Of a DNA stretch of 64,000 nt, positions 47,947-60,169 are shown piece by piece. The notes under the pieces were generated by a model. The model did no database searches, had not been told where the DNA came from, and saw only the letters and a program-made list of their open reading frames with translations. The stretch comes from Caprella mutica (lineage: Eukaryota > Arthropoda > Malacostraca > Amphipoda > Caprellidae), in NCBI GenBank assembly GCA_947561585.1, contig CANNZV010000262.1, positions 248,001 through 312,000 of the forward strand, read 5' to 3'. Position 1 is the first letter of the stretch. Every line of letters begins with the position of its first letter. The position numbers and the translations under genes are program-made.

Positions 47947-49299
47947 CTGTAAAGAAATGGGAGTTATGTTTATTTATTTCGTAATGATTAGCAAAATGTC
48001 ACCCAGGCACTTGTTTACAAGCTCCGTACTCGTAAAGTGGGTGTTGACGTAAATCAATCATTAATTTCTTAATTTCAGATCCAAGAACGGAATATTTACT
48101 ATTATTATTTTCTTCTTTATATTTTCTCTCTTCAAAAAACTTTCAAATTTATGATTGCTTCAATATTCCATCAGAAAATAATGCCAGAGCGAAACAATTG
48201 ATAGAACATCAGCTGTTCTGGATGTTCCAATCAAACTTTCTCTGGAACTACACTGTAAGGAATGACAATATTATATTCCTATTGTTATCATTGGAATAGT
48301 TTTAACAACAAAGAGAAATTCCCAATCAGTTATTTGAAATAAATTTCAGAATTTTTAACCAATTGAAATTCGTAATTTATGATAGAAATAGTAATTGATA
48401 AATGTTGTAAAGGAAAAGTACAGTTGGGTTAGAGAAAAAAATAGACAGAAAAGTTAAAAAATACTCTCATGTATTATTATTTTTGCTGATGTTTCTTATT
48501 ATTTTGCGGTAAACTCCATTAGATTTGATACCATTATTTGTCTCTATGTGTTTCTTTCTGTGTTTCTGTGTTTCTTTTCAAGATTTCATAGTCAATAGAC
48601 TGAGACATCTGTTCTACTTCTGAGTTGCTGATTTAAAGTTCAAAGAAAAAATGTACACAGTTTGTTTTTAATGTCATCTTGGTAGGAATACTTTATTGAA
48701 TATTCGTGTGAAAAGAAACAGGATATATATGTTATAGAAGCCTTTACTAATTCATATTACCATTAACAAATAAATGAAGGCCGAACATACAATATTTGAT
48801 TATAAAATTCTTATTGGAACATGTTCGTTCAATCTTTTTCTTCAGCGTCAGATTAGTGTTTCGCTCTATTGTTGCACACAGAGTATCGATCAATTAAAAA
48901 TATAGGAAATAAATATATACATATAGAAATAAATTTTGTGATAATCAGATTAATGATCCTAGACCTTAGTTCTACATTATTATAAAATAAACTCATTCTT
49001 TTTCCGTGCCTACAAAGAACCTTTAAAATTGTGAGATGGATCTAGTACTAAATAATATATTTATAAACAAAATTCATAAATACTAAACTTAGTTTTCAAG
49101 AAGAAAATTAATTTACTATACAATATTAAATTACTATACAAATAATTTGTTTGTTTCAGAAGTATTGGACAAATTTTGACATTACGAAATCTCTAAAACT
49201 ATCGGACGTAAAAAATCTTTAGCAATACATAACCTCTTTAGATATAAAATGGTATAATTTTCTTTTTGCTTCACTTTGAAACAGAAGCATATCGAAGAT
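47947..49299. other. Stretch upstream of the first recognised exon
   Basis: AT-rich. No signal-peptide exon, promoter or CpG-rich start is recognisable. One AAAGTGGGTGTTGACG word relates to the inverted repeat at 34.2 kb. Confidence 0.4.
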
Positions 49300-49485
49300 T
49301 ATCGTTGGAATGAAAAATTGTTAAGTTTTTGTAACAATGGAAAATTGTTAAATTTTGTTATAATAAAAAATTATCAAATTTTCGTTAAAAAGGAAAAATT
49401 GATAAATTTTGGTTGAAATGAAGAATTGTTCAATTTTTACTATGATGAAAAATTGTTAAATTTGGTCATATCAAAATTGATTAAT
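49300..49485. repeat. Degenerate about 32-bp AT-rich array
   Basis: GGAATGAAAAATTGTTAAGTT-like units recur about six times with heavy divergence. Confidence 0.6.
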
Positions 49486-49549
49486 TAATTTAAAAGAAAA
49501 AAGAAAAATGTTAAAACTTAAAGGAAAAAGTGAATTCGTACTTCTTTAA

Positions 49550-50053
49550 AGAGACAGTAAAGTCAAAATCAAACAATCGCCAAATTGGTTTTAAATCAAT
49601 TCAGAATATTCAATTATGGAATATTTGAATGCTCGTTTATTTTTAAATGTTCATAAAAAAAGTATATTATGAAATTAGCGACACCTAGCGGAAGAACTTG
49701 CACTCATTAGTATGTGCGTGAGTATGTTTGTTGTTTTCATATTAATTTATGTATGCAGTAATCAAGCTTTATTTGCGTCAAAATGGTGAAAAGATTATGT
49801 GATTTCGTAGACAAGAAGGCATAGTTTTAAAAATAAAGCCATTTCTTCACTTGAGCTAAAATCTAGATAGAAACTTATCTAGTTGGTTTGTTTACAAGCC
49901 GTTAGCACTTGGTAAGAAATCAATTATTTATAAAATGATGTAATTCCATTATTAGATTTCATTGAACATTACAATTCTACACAAATACTTTATTCTTACT
50001 AAGCAATCGTTTGGCATTAAAATTGTTAAAATACAAATGACTGTACTGCCCCT
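49550..50053. mobile_element. MITE with TTAA target duplication
   Basis: Ends AGAGACAGTAAAGTCA and, inverted, AGGGGCAGTACAGTCA. TTAA at 49546-49549 and 50054-50057 flank it exactly. TTAA targets are established for piggyBac-type elements; the family is an inference. 504 bp, no coding capacity seen. Confidence 0.75.
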
Positions 50054-50600
50054 TTAATTGAATTAATAAGTTTTGAATCTTCCCCTCGAGATCGTGATTG
50101 TTTGAAAGAAAATATTTAGATTGTTCTCAGTCACGTTTGAGTTTTAACTTCAATTCCTAAATATTACAATTAATGGTTAAACAAAGTTAAGGATATTTCC
50201 TATCAAAAGTTATAAATATTATTCAAATATTTATTCACCCCGTTCGATAATTAGGTCTGTAATTAGCAAGTTAATTAAAATAATAAATTACTTTTGAAGC
50301 TAGACGGTAATGAACGTTCAATTAAATGATATCAATAACGGTGACTGGCAAAGTAATAATGCATTAATTATCCGTCAAAAGAATAATACATGTTAATGAG
50401 TTTTCTGATTAACATACATAGGTTATTTACATGATTTAAGAACGCTATGTGACTATAAATAAGTACATGTACCGTCACGTAGATACGAGATACTATAATG
50501 CTACAGCTCGCATTTTAATTTAAATCCTATGTACTACATAATACATCATTATGATAAATTGAACAATTCTTTTCCTTTGTTAATTATTTAATATCATTAG

Positions 50601-50780
50601 TAGGGTTGTGACAATATGAATTTGAACTTTCATTATTATAATCTTAAGAATATCATAGACGAAATGAAATGGTATCGAATACTATATAACGCTGGTGTAG
50701 AGCCATTCAATATTCTTTAATTCTCTCCGTCTATAATAAATTCGGAATCTATGATATAAAAGCATACTGTCACAACCCTA
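50601..50780. mobile_element. MITE with TAGGGTTGTGACA ends
   Basis: Termini TAGGGTTGTGACAATATG and, inverted, TAGGGTTGTGACAGTATG; inner arms share ATCATAGACG/TTATAGACGG. Flanks ATCATTAG and CCTATTAG agree at five to six of eight positions, compatible with an aged 8-bp hAT-type duplication. Confidence 0.7.
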
Positions 50781-50895
50781 CCTATTAGTGTTTAGAGTAT
50801 TTACTGTATGAAAATTAATTATATAATTGTACATAAAAAACATGTGGTATAATACTTCAAATAATGAAACTGCTGAGATTTTCAATGAATTTCTC

Positions 50896-51360
50896 ATACA
50901 CTCTACACGCTGTACTCTCACACTCTACACGCTGTACTCTCACACTCTACACGCTGTACTCTTACACTCTACACGCAGTATTCTCACACTCTACACGCTG
51001 TACTCTCACACTCTACACGCTGTACTATTACACTCTACACGCTGTACTCTTACACTCTACAGGCTGTACTCTTACACTCTACACGCTGTACTCTTACACT
51101 CTACAGGCTGTACTCTTACACTCTACACGCTGTACTCTTACACTCTACACGCTGTACTCTTACACTCTACACGCTGTACTCTTACACTCTACACGCTGTA
51201 CTCTTACACTCTACACGCTGTACTCTTACACTCTACACGCTGTACTCTTACACTCTACACGCTGTACTCTTACACTCTACACGCTGTACTCTTACACTCT
51301 ACACGCTGTACTCTTACACTCTACACGCTGTACTCTTACACTCTACACGCTGTGCTCTCA
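50896..51360. repeat. 22-bp minisatellite, about 21 copies
   Basis: The unit is TGTACTCTTACACTCTACAC plus GC. Since 22 is not divisible by three, the three frames rotate through the array and all stay open, giving spurious ORFs of 167 and 185 codons. Confidence 0.95.
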
Positions 51361-52165
51361 AGCATGACTAACAATCACAATTAATACCAAATAACTAGGT
51401 ATGTTCTAAATAGTGCTGACGTCATCGTCACCTCTAACTATATTGCCTAATTGATTAACTTTAAATAACATTGGAGAAATAACAGAACATACAGGCTAGT
51501 AATGAACTTTATCTGCAATATTATTGACCACGAATATGAGTTGTTTTAACCCTTCACTATGTATATTATTGACTACAAATGAAAGTTGTTTTGCAAGATA
51601 TTAAATGAGGAAAAGAGTATAAAATATGGGAATAATTTTTTTACTAATTCCAATTGTTTCTATACTATTCCAATTACTGTACCACATATGGTACATAACA
51701 CAGCGAAGAGTTAAAATGGGCGCAAAATAGCAGGCTGGTCAGAAACTTATCGTATAATTAATATAATGCCGCTTTTGCGTCATATCTGAAATCATTTGAA
51801 CGTTCATGACGCAAACATGGTTGATATAAATCATATTGGAGATTCCAAAATAAACTAGTTGTATCCGGCGATAAACTATCAACTATATAATAATGAATCC
51901 ATTCGGTAATATGGATTCATTAAGTAAATGAATAGCAATAGGTATTGGTAAAATGAATCATAGCCAAGGAATACGTGACAACTGGCATAACAGTTTAATA
52001 AGTAAACTATACGTATAATACAACATTTAAATAAAGAAGAAATATTAAAACAACAGCAAAATATATTTTTCATAAACAATATAGCTTAGCGTAAATAAAC
52101 AATAAATGATAATGGTACAGAAGCCAATAGCAAATTACAAATAAACGCTCCGGTTTCGATAAGAA
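51361..52165. other. Short gap before the satellite
   Basis: At 51540-51590 GTTGTTTTAACCC and related words belong to the dispersed AAACAACC family seen at 20.1 and 25.1 kb. Immediately before the satellite, CCAATAGCAAATTACA matches the left flank of the element at 9281. Confidence 0.6.
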
Positions 52166-55100
52166 GTGACTAGGAAAGATCTTTTCAGTGTACCGTGTAG
52201 TGGCTAGGAAGGATCTTTTCAGTGTACCATGTAGTGGCTAGGAAGGATCTTTTCAGTGTACCGTGTAGTGGCTAGGAAGGATCTTTTCTGTGTACCGTGT
52301 AGTGGCTAGGAAGGATCTTTTCAGTGTACCGTGTAGTGGCTAGGAAAGATCTTTTCAGTGTACCGTGTAGTGGCTAGGAAGGATCTTTTCAGTGTACCAT
52401 GTAGTGGCTAGGAAGGATCTTTTCAGTGTACCATGTAGTGGCTAGGAAGGATCTTTTCAGTGTACCGTGTAGTGGCTAGGAAGGATCTTTTCAGTGTACC
52501 GTGTAGTGGCTAGGAAGGATCTTTTCAGTGTACCGTGTAGTGGCTAGGAAGGATCTTTTCAGTGTACCATGTAGTGACTAGGAAGGATCTTTTCAGTGTA
52601 CCGTGTAGTGGCTAGGAAGGATCTTTTCAGTGTACCATGTAGTGGCTAGGAAGGATCTTTTCAGTGTACCATGTAGTGGCTAGGAAGGATCTTTTCAGTG
52701 TACCATGTAGTGGCTAGGAAAGATCTTTTCAGTGTACCATGTAGTGGCTAGGAAGGATCTTTTCAGTGTACCATGTAGTGGCTAGGAAGGATCTTTTCAG
52801 TGTACCGTGTAGTGGCTAGGAAGGATCTTTTCAGTGTACCGTGTAGTGGCTAGGAAGGATCTTTTCAGTGTACCGTGTAGTGGCTAGGAAGGATCTTTTC
52901 AGTGTACCGTGTAGTGGCTAGGAAGGATCTTTTCAGTGTACCATGTAGTGGCTAGGAAGGATCTTTTCAGTGTACCATGTAGTGGCTAGGAAGGATCTTT
53001 TCAGTGTACCGTGTAGTGGCTAGGAAGGATCTTTTCAGTGTACCATGTAGTGGCTAGGAAAGATCTTTTCAGTGTACCGTGTAGTGGCTAGGAAGGATCT
53101 TTTCAGTGTACCATGTAGTGGCTAGGAAGGATCTTTTCAGTGTACCATGTAGTGGCTAGGAAGGATCTTTTCAGTGTACCGTGTAGTGGCTAGGAAGGAT
53201 CTTTTCAGTGTACCGTGTAGTGGCTAGGAAGGATCTTTTCAGTGTACCATGTAGTGGCTAGGAAGGATCTTTTCAGTGTACCGTGTAGTGGCTAGGAAGG
53301 ATCTTTTCAGTGTACCATGTAGTGGCTAGGAAGGATCTTTTCAGTGTACCGTGTAGTGGCTAGGAAGGATCTTTTCAGTGTACCATGTAGTGGCTAGGAA
53401 GGATCTTTTCAGTGTACCATGTAGTGGCTAGGAAGGATCTTTTCAGTGTACCGTGTAGTGGCTAGGAAGGATCTTTTCAGTGTACCGTGTAGTGGCTAGG
53501 AAAGATCTTTTCAGTGTACCGTGTAGTGGCTAGGAAGGATCTTTTTAGTGTACCGTGTAGTGGCTAGGAAGGATCTTTTCAGTGTACCATGTAGTGGCTA
53601 GGAAGGATCTTTTCAGTGTACCATGTAGTGGCTAGGAAGGATCTTTTCAGTGTACCATGTAGTGGCTAGGAAGGATCTTTTCAGTGTACCATGTAGTGGC
53701 TAGGAAGGATCTTTTCAGTGTACCGTGTAGTGGCTAGGAAGGATCTTTTCAGTGTACCGTGTAGTGGCTAGGAAAGATCTTTCCAGTGTACCGTGTAGTG
53801 GCTAGGAAGGATCTTTTTAGTGTACCGTGTAGTGGCTAGGAAGGATCTTTTCAGTGTACCATGTAGTGGCTAGGAAGGATCTTTTCAGTGTACCATGTAG
53901 TGACTAGGAAAGATCTTTTCAGTGTACCGTGTAGTGGCTAGGAAGGATCTTTTCAGTGTACCATGTAGTGGCTAGGAAGGATCTTTTCAGTGTACCATGT
54001 AGTGGCTAGGAAGGATCTTTTCAGTGTACCATGTAGTGGCTAGGAAGGATCTTTTCAGTGTACCGTGTAGTGGCTAGGAAGGATCTTTTCAGTGTACCGT
54101 GTAGTGGCTAGGAAAAATCTTTTCAGTGTACCGTGTAGTGGCTAGGAAGGACCTTTTCAGTGTACCGTGTAGTGGCTAGGAAGGATCTTTTCAGTGTACC
54201 ATGTAGTGGCTAGGAAGGATCTAATTTCAGTGTACCATGTAGTGGCTAGGAAGGATCTTTTCAGTGTACCGTGTAGTGGCTAGGAAAGATCTTTTCAGTG
54301 TACCGTGTAGTGGCTAGGAAGGATCTTTTTAGTGTACCGTGTAGTGGCTAGGAAGGATCTTTTCAGTGTACCATGTAGTGGCTAGGAAGGATCTTTTCAG
54401 TGTACCATGTAGTGGCTAGGAAGGATCTTTTCAGTGTACCATGTAGTGGCTAGGAAGGATCTTTTCAGTGTACCATGTAGTGGCTAGGAAGGATCTTTTC
54501 AGTGTACCGTGTAGTGGCTAGGAAAGATCTTTTCAGTGTACCATGTAGTGGCTAGGAAGGATCTTTTCAGTGTACCATGTAGTGGCTAGGAAGGATCTTT
54601 TCAGTGTACCGTGTAGTGGCTAGGAAGGATCTTTTCAGTGTACCGTGTAGTGGCTAGGAAGGATCTTTTCAGTGTACCATGTAGTGGCTAGGAAGGATCT
54701 TTTCAGTGTACCATGTAGTGACTAGGAAAGATCTTTTCAGTGTACCGTGTAGTGGCTAGGAAGGATCTTTTCAGTGTACCATGTAGTGGCTAGGAAGGAT
54801 CTTTTCAGTGTACCATGTAGTGGCTAGGAAGGATCTTTTCAGTGTACCGTGTAGTGGCTAGGAAGGATCTTTTCAGTGTACCGTGTAGTGGCTAGGAAAA
54901 ATCTTTTCAGTGTACCGTGTAGTGGCTAGGAAGGACCTTTTCAGTGTACCGTGTAGTGGCTAGGAAGGATCTTTTCAGTGTACCATGTAGTGGCTAGGAA
55001 GGATCTAATTTCAGTGTACCATGTAGTGGCTAGGAAAGATCTTTTCAGTGTACCGTGTAGTGGCTAGGAAAGATCTTTTCAGTGTACCGTGTAGTGGCTA

Positions 55101-57388
55101 GGAAGGATCTTTTTAGTGTACCGTGTAGTGGCTAGGAAGGATCTTTTCAGTGTACCATGTAGTGGCTAGGAAGGATCTTTTCAGTGTACCATGTAGTGGC
55201 TAGGAAGGATCTTTTCAGTGTACCATGTAGTGGCTAGGAAGGATCTTTTCAGTGTACCATGTAGTGGCTAGGAAGGATCTTTTCAGTGTACCGTGTAGTG
55301 GCTAGGAAGGATCTTTTTAGTGTACCGTGTAGTGGCTAGGAAGGATCTTTTCAGTGTACCATGTAGTGGCTAGGAAAGATCTTTTCAGTGTACCGTGTAG
55401 TGGCTAGGAAGGATCTTTTCAGTGTACCATGTAGTGGCTAGGAAGGATCTTTTCAGTGTACCGTGTAGTGGCTAGGAAGGATCTTTTCAGTGTACCATGT
55501 AGTGGCTAGGAAGGATCTTTTCAGTGTACCATGTAGTGGCTAGGAAGGATCTTTTCAGTGTACCATGTAGTGACTAGGAAAGATCTTTTCAGTGTACCGT
55601 GTAGTGGCTAGGAAGGATCTTTTCAGTGTACCATGTAGTGGCTAGGAAGGATCTTTTCAGTGTACCATGTAGTGGCTAGGAAGGATCTTTTCAGTGTACC
55701 GTGTAGTGGCTAGGAAGGATCTTTTCAGTGTACCGTGTAGTGGCTAGGAAAAATCTTTTCAGTGTACCGTGTAGTGGCTAGGAAGGACCTTTTCAGTGTA
55801 CCGTGTAGTGGCTAGGAAGGATCTTTTCAGTGTACCATGTAGTGGCTAGGAAGGATCTAATTTCAGTGTACCATGTAGTGGCTAGGAAAGATCTTTTCAG
55901 TGTACCGTGTAGTGGCTAGGAAAGATCTTTTCAGTGTACCGTGTAGTGGCTAGGAAGGATCTTTTTAGTGTACCGTGTAGTGGCTAGGAAGGATCTTTTC
56001 AGTGTACCATGTAGTGGCTAGGAAGGATCTTTTCAGTGTACCATGTAGTGGCTAGGAAGGATCTTTTCAGTGTACCATGTAGTGGCTAAGAAGGATCTTT
56101 TCAGTGTACCATGTAGTGGCTAGGAAGGATCTTTTCAGTGTACCGTGTGGTGGCTAGGAAGGATCTTTTTAGTGTACCGTGTAGTGGCTAGGAAGGATCT
56201 TTTCAGTGTACCATGTAGTGGCTAGGAAAGATCTTTTCAGTGTACCGTGTAGTGGCTAGGAAGGATCTTTTCAGTGTACCATGTAGTGGCTAGGAAGGAT
56301 CTTTTCAGTGTACCATGTAGTGGCTAGGAAGGATCTTTTCAGTGTACCGTGTAGTGGCTAGGAAGGATCTTTTCAGTGTACCGTGTAGTGGCTAGGAAAA
56401 ATCTTTTCAGTGTACCGTGTAGTGGCTAGGAAGGACCTTTTCAGTGTACCGTGTAGTGGCTAGGAAGGATCTTTTCAGTGTACCATGTAGTGGCTAGGAA
56501 GGATCTAATTTCAGTGTACCATGTAGTGGCTAGGAAAGATCTTTTCAGTGTACCGTGTAGTGGCTAGGAAAGATCTTTTCAGTGTACCGTGTAGTGGCTA
56601 GGAAGGATCTTTTTAGTGTACCGTGTAGTGGCTAGGAAGGATCTTTTCAGTGTACCATGTAGTGGCTAGGAAGGATCTTTTCAGTGTACCATGTAGTGGC
56701 TAGGAAGGATCTTTTCAGTGTACCATGTAGTGGCTAGGAAGGATCTTTTCAGTGTACCATGTAGTGGCTAGGAAGGAGCTTTTCAGTGTACCGTGTAGTG
56801 GCTAGGAAGGATCTTTTTAGTGTACCGTGTAGTGGCTAGGAAGGATCTTTTCAGTGTACCATGTAGTGGCTAGGAAAGATCTTTTCAGTGTACCGTGTAG
56901 TGGCTAGGAAGGATCTTTTCAGTGTACCATGTAGTGGCTAGGAAGGATCTTTTCAGTGTACCATGTAGTGGCTAGGAAGGATCTTTTCAGTGTACCGTGT
57001 AGTGGCTAGGAAGGATCTTTTTAGTGTACCGTGTAGTGGCTAGGAAGGATCTTTTCAGTGTACCATGTAGTGGCTAGGAAGGATCTTTTCAGTGTACCGT
57101 GTAGTGGCTAGGAAGGATCTTTTCAGTGTACCATGTAGTGGCTAGGAAAAATCTTTTCAGTGTACCGTGTAGTGGCTAGGAAGGATCTTTTCAGTGTACC
57201 GTGTAGTGGCTAGGAAAAATCTTTTCAGTGTACCGTGTAGTGGCTAGGAAGGATCTTTTCAGTGTACCATGTAGTGGCTAGGAAGGATCTTTTCAGTGTA
57301 CCGTGTAGTGGCTAGGAAGGATCTTTTCAGTGTACCGTGTAGTGGCTAGGAAGGATCTAATTTCAGTGTACCGTGTAGTGGCAGGGAA
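52166..57388. repeat. 34-bp satellite array, about 150 copies
   Basis: The unit is GTGGCTAGGAAGGATCTTTT then CAGTGTACCRTGTA. Diagnostic variants are ATG/GTG at the end, GGAAAGATC, GGAAAAATC, GGACCTTTT, TTTTTAG and a 2-bp insertion CTAATTTCAG. The insertion variant recurs at 54221, 55005, 55857, 56505 and 57357, spacings 784, 852, 648 and 852 bp, showing segmental duplication of 19-25-unit blocks. The left edge continues into flank homologous to the MITE at 9281; the right edge breaks off within a unit at GTGGCAGGGA. Confidence 0.95.
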
Positions 57389-57731
57389 TAAATTTTTCAA
57401 ACTTATATTGGCAATTGTGTATTCACGTCTCTTATGAAATTCTAAATATATATTAGCATTACTGTAATATCATTTGTGTGTGTATTATACGCGAACTTTC
57501 TGTTAAATATCGTAAAGTATGAAATCTTTGCATATCGAAATACAGGAACACAATAAAAAATGAAATAACTGTATTTAATATTCCTACTTTTACCTTTTAA
57601 TTATCAGAATTGAATTCAGTTTGTTTATCCTATTATTCATTTAATTAATATTAATAATTATTTTGTTAATGTTAATAATTATTATATTAATCGTATTATA
57701 AAATTATTTTAATTTTATAAATTATTATATT

Positions 57732-59470
57732 AACTAGTGTACTTTTCCGTAAAAAAATAACAGGTCACCATCAATATCAATTTATATTACCCGTTATTAG
57801 GTTACTTTCTATGAATTCAATTAAATATATAGTCTAATATATCACTCCCCAGTAATAGTTTCTTTATCTTTATTTGTCTGTCTGTCTGTTGTCTGTCACG
57901 CTTTGAGTAATATTCAGAAATTAGGCTAAATATGTTAACAGGTGGTAGCATGAATACCAATTCTTATGTGAGTGCAATAAATGAATATTACTATAACTGA
58001 ATTAGAAATTATTTGAAATCTACAGTGAACGTTTATATATAAAAGAACTATTCGCAACATCTGACATAAAATTTATATACTCTGTTAGTCTATGTCTATT
58101 AATTACAATATTATCGTTATTTTTTCAATTATAGCTTCGTTTAAATCTGAGGGCACGAACTAAAGTGTTGAGAGTTAAATTACACAAATATTGCTAGTGA
58201 TGTAATTGAGAACACGTTATTCTTAACGGGTAGGTACACTAGTTTTATAGATAAAATACGTTCAAAATTTAATTGGAACAGGATATTTAAAATATCTAGT
58301 CAATACATTCCCATGCGTATCATAGTTACAATCTGGCACCGCCAGTATAGTATGGGAGGTTCTAGGACAACTCGCAGCCGGACAATTCGCCGCCGGACAA
58401 CTTGCTGCGGACAATTCGCCGTGAGGACAACTCGCCGCCAGGACAACTTTCCGCGTGATTTATGTTTTGTCGGTGTATACGTCATTTTCATATATTTAAA
58501 AATATTATAAATTTGAACAATAATTTTGCTTCTATAAGCTCAAGACTGACGTAAAAAAGTTATTGACAAATTTCTTTATTTCAATTAATTAGTTTCTTTT
58601 GTTACATCTGTGAGAATATATCAAGCCGTAAAAAATATTAGAACTATCAATATGAATTTAGAAGTATTTAACGTCTTATTCGAAACGAAGGGCTTCCTAG
58701 TTGACAAGAGACAGGAAGAAGAAGTCAGAAAGCAAAGTAACTCTTTGAACAAAGACAAAAAACCCCAGTCCGTGACAAGCTCATGGATGCAGAAGAGCTA
58801 CTTCGTGGATGCAGTCACTTACCAAGGAATGATATGAAAAGGAACACAAGCACCGGTGACTACACTCACGATTAGAAGAGGAAAATGAAGAGGAGATAGT
58901 AAATATAACTTTTTACCCTACCTAGCTAAAACGAAAATCTAAGACTTCGTAGTTGAATAACCTTTATTTTCACTAATCTGCTAGTTTTAAACTAAAGTAT
59001 TTTTTATAAGTCATTAAACGTATTAAGAAGACACCTGAACTTGTTTTCTTTTCATTAGAAAATTGTTTTTATTAAAATACTTTCAAAGAGAATGACGAAA
59101 ATTTTATTGCTAATTTACAAAACACTCTATGATTATATAATATTTAGAAAAACATTATATTTAACGTTTGAAATGAAAAAGAAAACATTTTCTAATACTG
59201 CTAAGAAAATTTGATATTTAATTTACAACACGCATCTTATATTTAAAATATATTTTATAAATAAATGGTGTATACGGCGGTAAATTATAAAGCACACGGC
59301 GAGTTTTTTTGGCGGCAAATTATCCTAGCGGCGAATTGTCCTAGCGGCGAGTTGTCCTCACGGCGAATTGTCCGCGGCGAATTGTCCGTCGGCGAGTTGT
59401 CCGGTCACCAGTATGGGCCTGAAAGCGGACACCAAATAAATAAACACACTAAGGAAATCATTAGTATAGT
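57732..59470. mobile_element. Dispersed repeat with AACTAGTGTACTT end, copy 2, interrupted
   Basis: Starts AACTAGTGTACTTTTCCGTA and shares with copy 1 (19605) the words TTACCCGTTATTAGGTTACT, ATGCGTATCATAGTTACAAT and AAAGCGGACACCAAATAAAT. An inverted terminus AAAACTAGTGTACCTACCCG at 58224-58243 delimits an inner 57732-58243 segment with a TGTCTG microsatellite. The copy is then split at 58356/59410 by the foldback element. Confidence 0.7.
58357..59409. mobile_element. Foldback element 1 with inverted GGACAACTCGCCGC iterons
   Basis: 1053 bp flanked by AGTATGGG at 58349-58356 and 59410-59417, an exact 8-bp direct duplication. The left end has a chain of GGACAACTCGCCGC-type words (58366-58455), the right end the same chain inverted (59297-59402). 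Outer 7 bp plus GGACAACTCGC match between the ends, and homology continues inwards (GGTGTATACG on both sides). The interior holds an open frame 58610-58837 (75 codons, KKPQSVTSSWMQKSYFVDAV) of unknown meaning. 8-bp duplication suggests hAT-like or a similar DDE group; inference. Confidence 0.85.
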
Positions 59471-60169
59471 TCGTAATATTTATCATATTAATAGTTTTAT
59501 TAATTAAATCAATCCAATTCAAATCAAATTTATTAATTACTCAATTGTACTTGTATTGAGTTTATATTTATTTATCAAAATATTGTAATAATAGTTAGTT
59601 GGAATTTCTTCTTCAGTTTCCCCTAAATTAGTGTGTCTAAAATTTTCTTTGATAAATTGCACGAGAACAGGGGCCACTGCGGTATTTCAATAGATCTTAC
59701 GACTCAATTACAAACGTATGAAAAAAAACTTTTAAAGAACTTTAAAAACTAGGATAATGAACCAATTACCGGATGCTTATTTTTCTTTACTAATTACCGA
59801 ATGGAATATTTCGAATTAGTACATTTTTAATATCACTATATAAAAATATAGTAAAGAATTATGTATTAATTAATTGATTTAGATAATGATAAATCACTTC
59901 AAATACAAGATGTTTTAATTAGATATTAATAACCACAGTATACTATCATAATTTATTGAAAACTAAATTCACAGAAACTTAAATTTTAAGAATTAAATGG
60001 TGTCTATTTTAGCAAAAAAAAAGAACATCTAAAAAATATACATTCTGTACAAATTTAGTTATCCAAAAATACAAACAAAATAAGCCAAGAGACTTGTTAC
60101 AAAGTAAGCCAAGAGTCTAATGGTAAATTAAGTCAAGGGTCTAGTTGTTTATTTCCATTTACATGTTTA
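59471..60169. other. AT-rich gap
   Basis: No gene or clear repeat apart from three short CCAAGAG/CAAGGGTCTA words at 60085-60140. Confidence 0.4.

Noticed and set aside
47801..48052. 83-codon plus-strand ORF with hydrophobic start
   Set aside because: Shadow of the minus-strand exon 47779-47946, which has proper splice sites and a gene-like frame.
50827..51384. 185- and 167-codon plus-strand ORFs
   Set aside because: 22-bp array; all frames rotate and remain open.
52166..57388. CRISPR-like appearance of the 34-bp array
   Set aside because: Units are contiguous with no unique spacers, and the setting is eukaryotic.
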